From NCBI RefSeq assembly GCF_900112065.1, contig NZ_FOKE01000001.1, forward strand, positions 326,828-390,827: a stretch of 64,000 nucleotides of DNA. The letters are read 5' to 3'. Made by a program: the position numbers and the translations under genes. Under the pieces are notes generated by a model. It searched no databases, was not told the DNA's origin, and saw only the letters and a list, made by a program, of their open reading frames with translations. Each line of letters starts with the position of its first letter. Position 1 is the first letter of the stretch. Positions 63,949 to 64,000 of this stretch are shown here, in pieces. The DNA comes from Cohnella sp. OV330. GTDB taxonomy: Bacteria; Bacillota; Bacilli; Paenibacillales; Paenibacillaceae.

Positions 63949-64000
63949 TAATGAATCCTCCTTTGATTGAACGTCAAAAAGCACGCGTAAATAGAGAGGA

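Noticed and set aside
1..64000. tRNA, rRNA, insertion sequences, prophage or integrase genes
   Set aside because: No such coding domain or structured RNA core was seen in either strand.

Overview
This window looks like a chromosomal segment of a GC-rich, Gram-positive, xylan-degrading member of the Paenibacillaceae (Paenibacillus or Cohnella type). The evidence is a giant S-layer-anchored GH10 xylanase, two Lpl/YtcP-type sugar importers without their own ATPase, YesM/YesN-type two-component pairs, strong AGGAGG-type ribosome binding sites with frequent GTG/TTG starts, and CcpA-type cre sites. The genus is an inference. I see no rRNA, tRNA, insertion sequence, phage or CRISPR-cas locus.

Layout. 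(1) 0.2-21.8 kb is a xylan/aldouronate utilisation region. On the minus strand, a YesN/YesM pair (18974-15585) lies upstream of a solute-binding lipoprotein, two permeases, a GH8 exo-oligoxylanase, a GH67 alpha-glucuronidase and the 1645-residue surface GH10 xylanase. A secreted GH11 xylanase (21.1 kb) completes the set. cre sites lie in front of the GH10 gene, the response regulator, the binding protein and GH11. The implied flow is: surface and secreted xylanases make aldouronates and xylo-oligosaccharides, the importer takes them in, and cytoplasmic GH67 and GH8 trim them. A manganese-type CDF exporter, a secreted helical protein, a Nif3-like protein and an FGE-fold lipoprotein are interspersed.

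(2) 22-40.4 kb holds small regulator/transporter/oxidoreductase modules: MFS plus Zn-alcohol dehydrogenase; a 14-TM MFS pump; an AT-rich insert with two unknown membrane/secreted proteins; VanZ; ArsR-SRPBCC-DoxX; a cell-surface SLH metallophosphoesterase; a TetA-like MFS; an old yellow enzyme divergent from an Lrp regulator; a DszA/NtaA-type monooxygenase; and a MarR regulator of which a decayed second copy survives at 36.6 kb.

(3) 40.5-51.4 kb is a second glycan locus: two paralogous GH29-like proteins, a binding protein and two permeases (minus strand), divergent from a YesN/YesM pair (plus strand). (4) 51.4-64 kb contains a NERD/UvrD-type helicase with several altered catalytic motifs, PH-domain and lipoprotein genes, an aldo/keto reductase, a 42-residue membrane microprotein, a MetX-like hydrolase with a divergent LysR, a class B PBP, a VOC protein, and an ECF sigma factor with SRPBCC.

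The most unusual signal is non-coding. At least four intergenic regions (5.3-5.6, 13.0-13.7, 30.84-30.96 and 56.38-56.57 kb) carry unrelated sequences repeated with the same spacing of about 50-52 bp, in each case downstream of a gene's stop codon. The largest has 13 units and is bracketed by two intrinsic terminators on the same strand. I consider this the best candidate here for an undescribed system.
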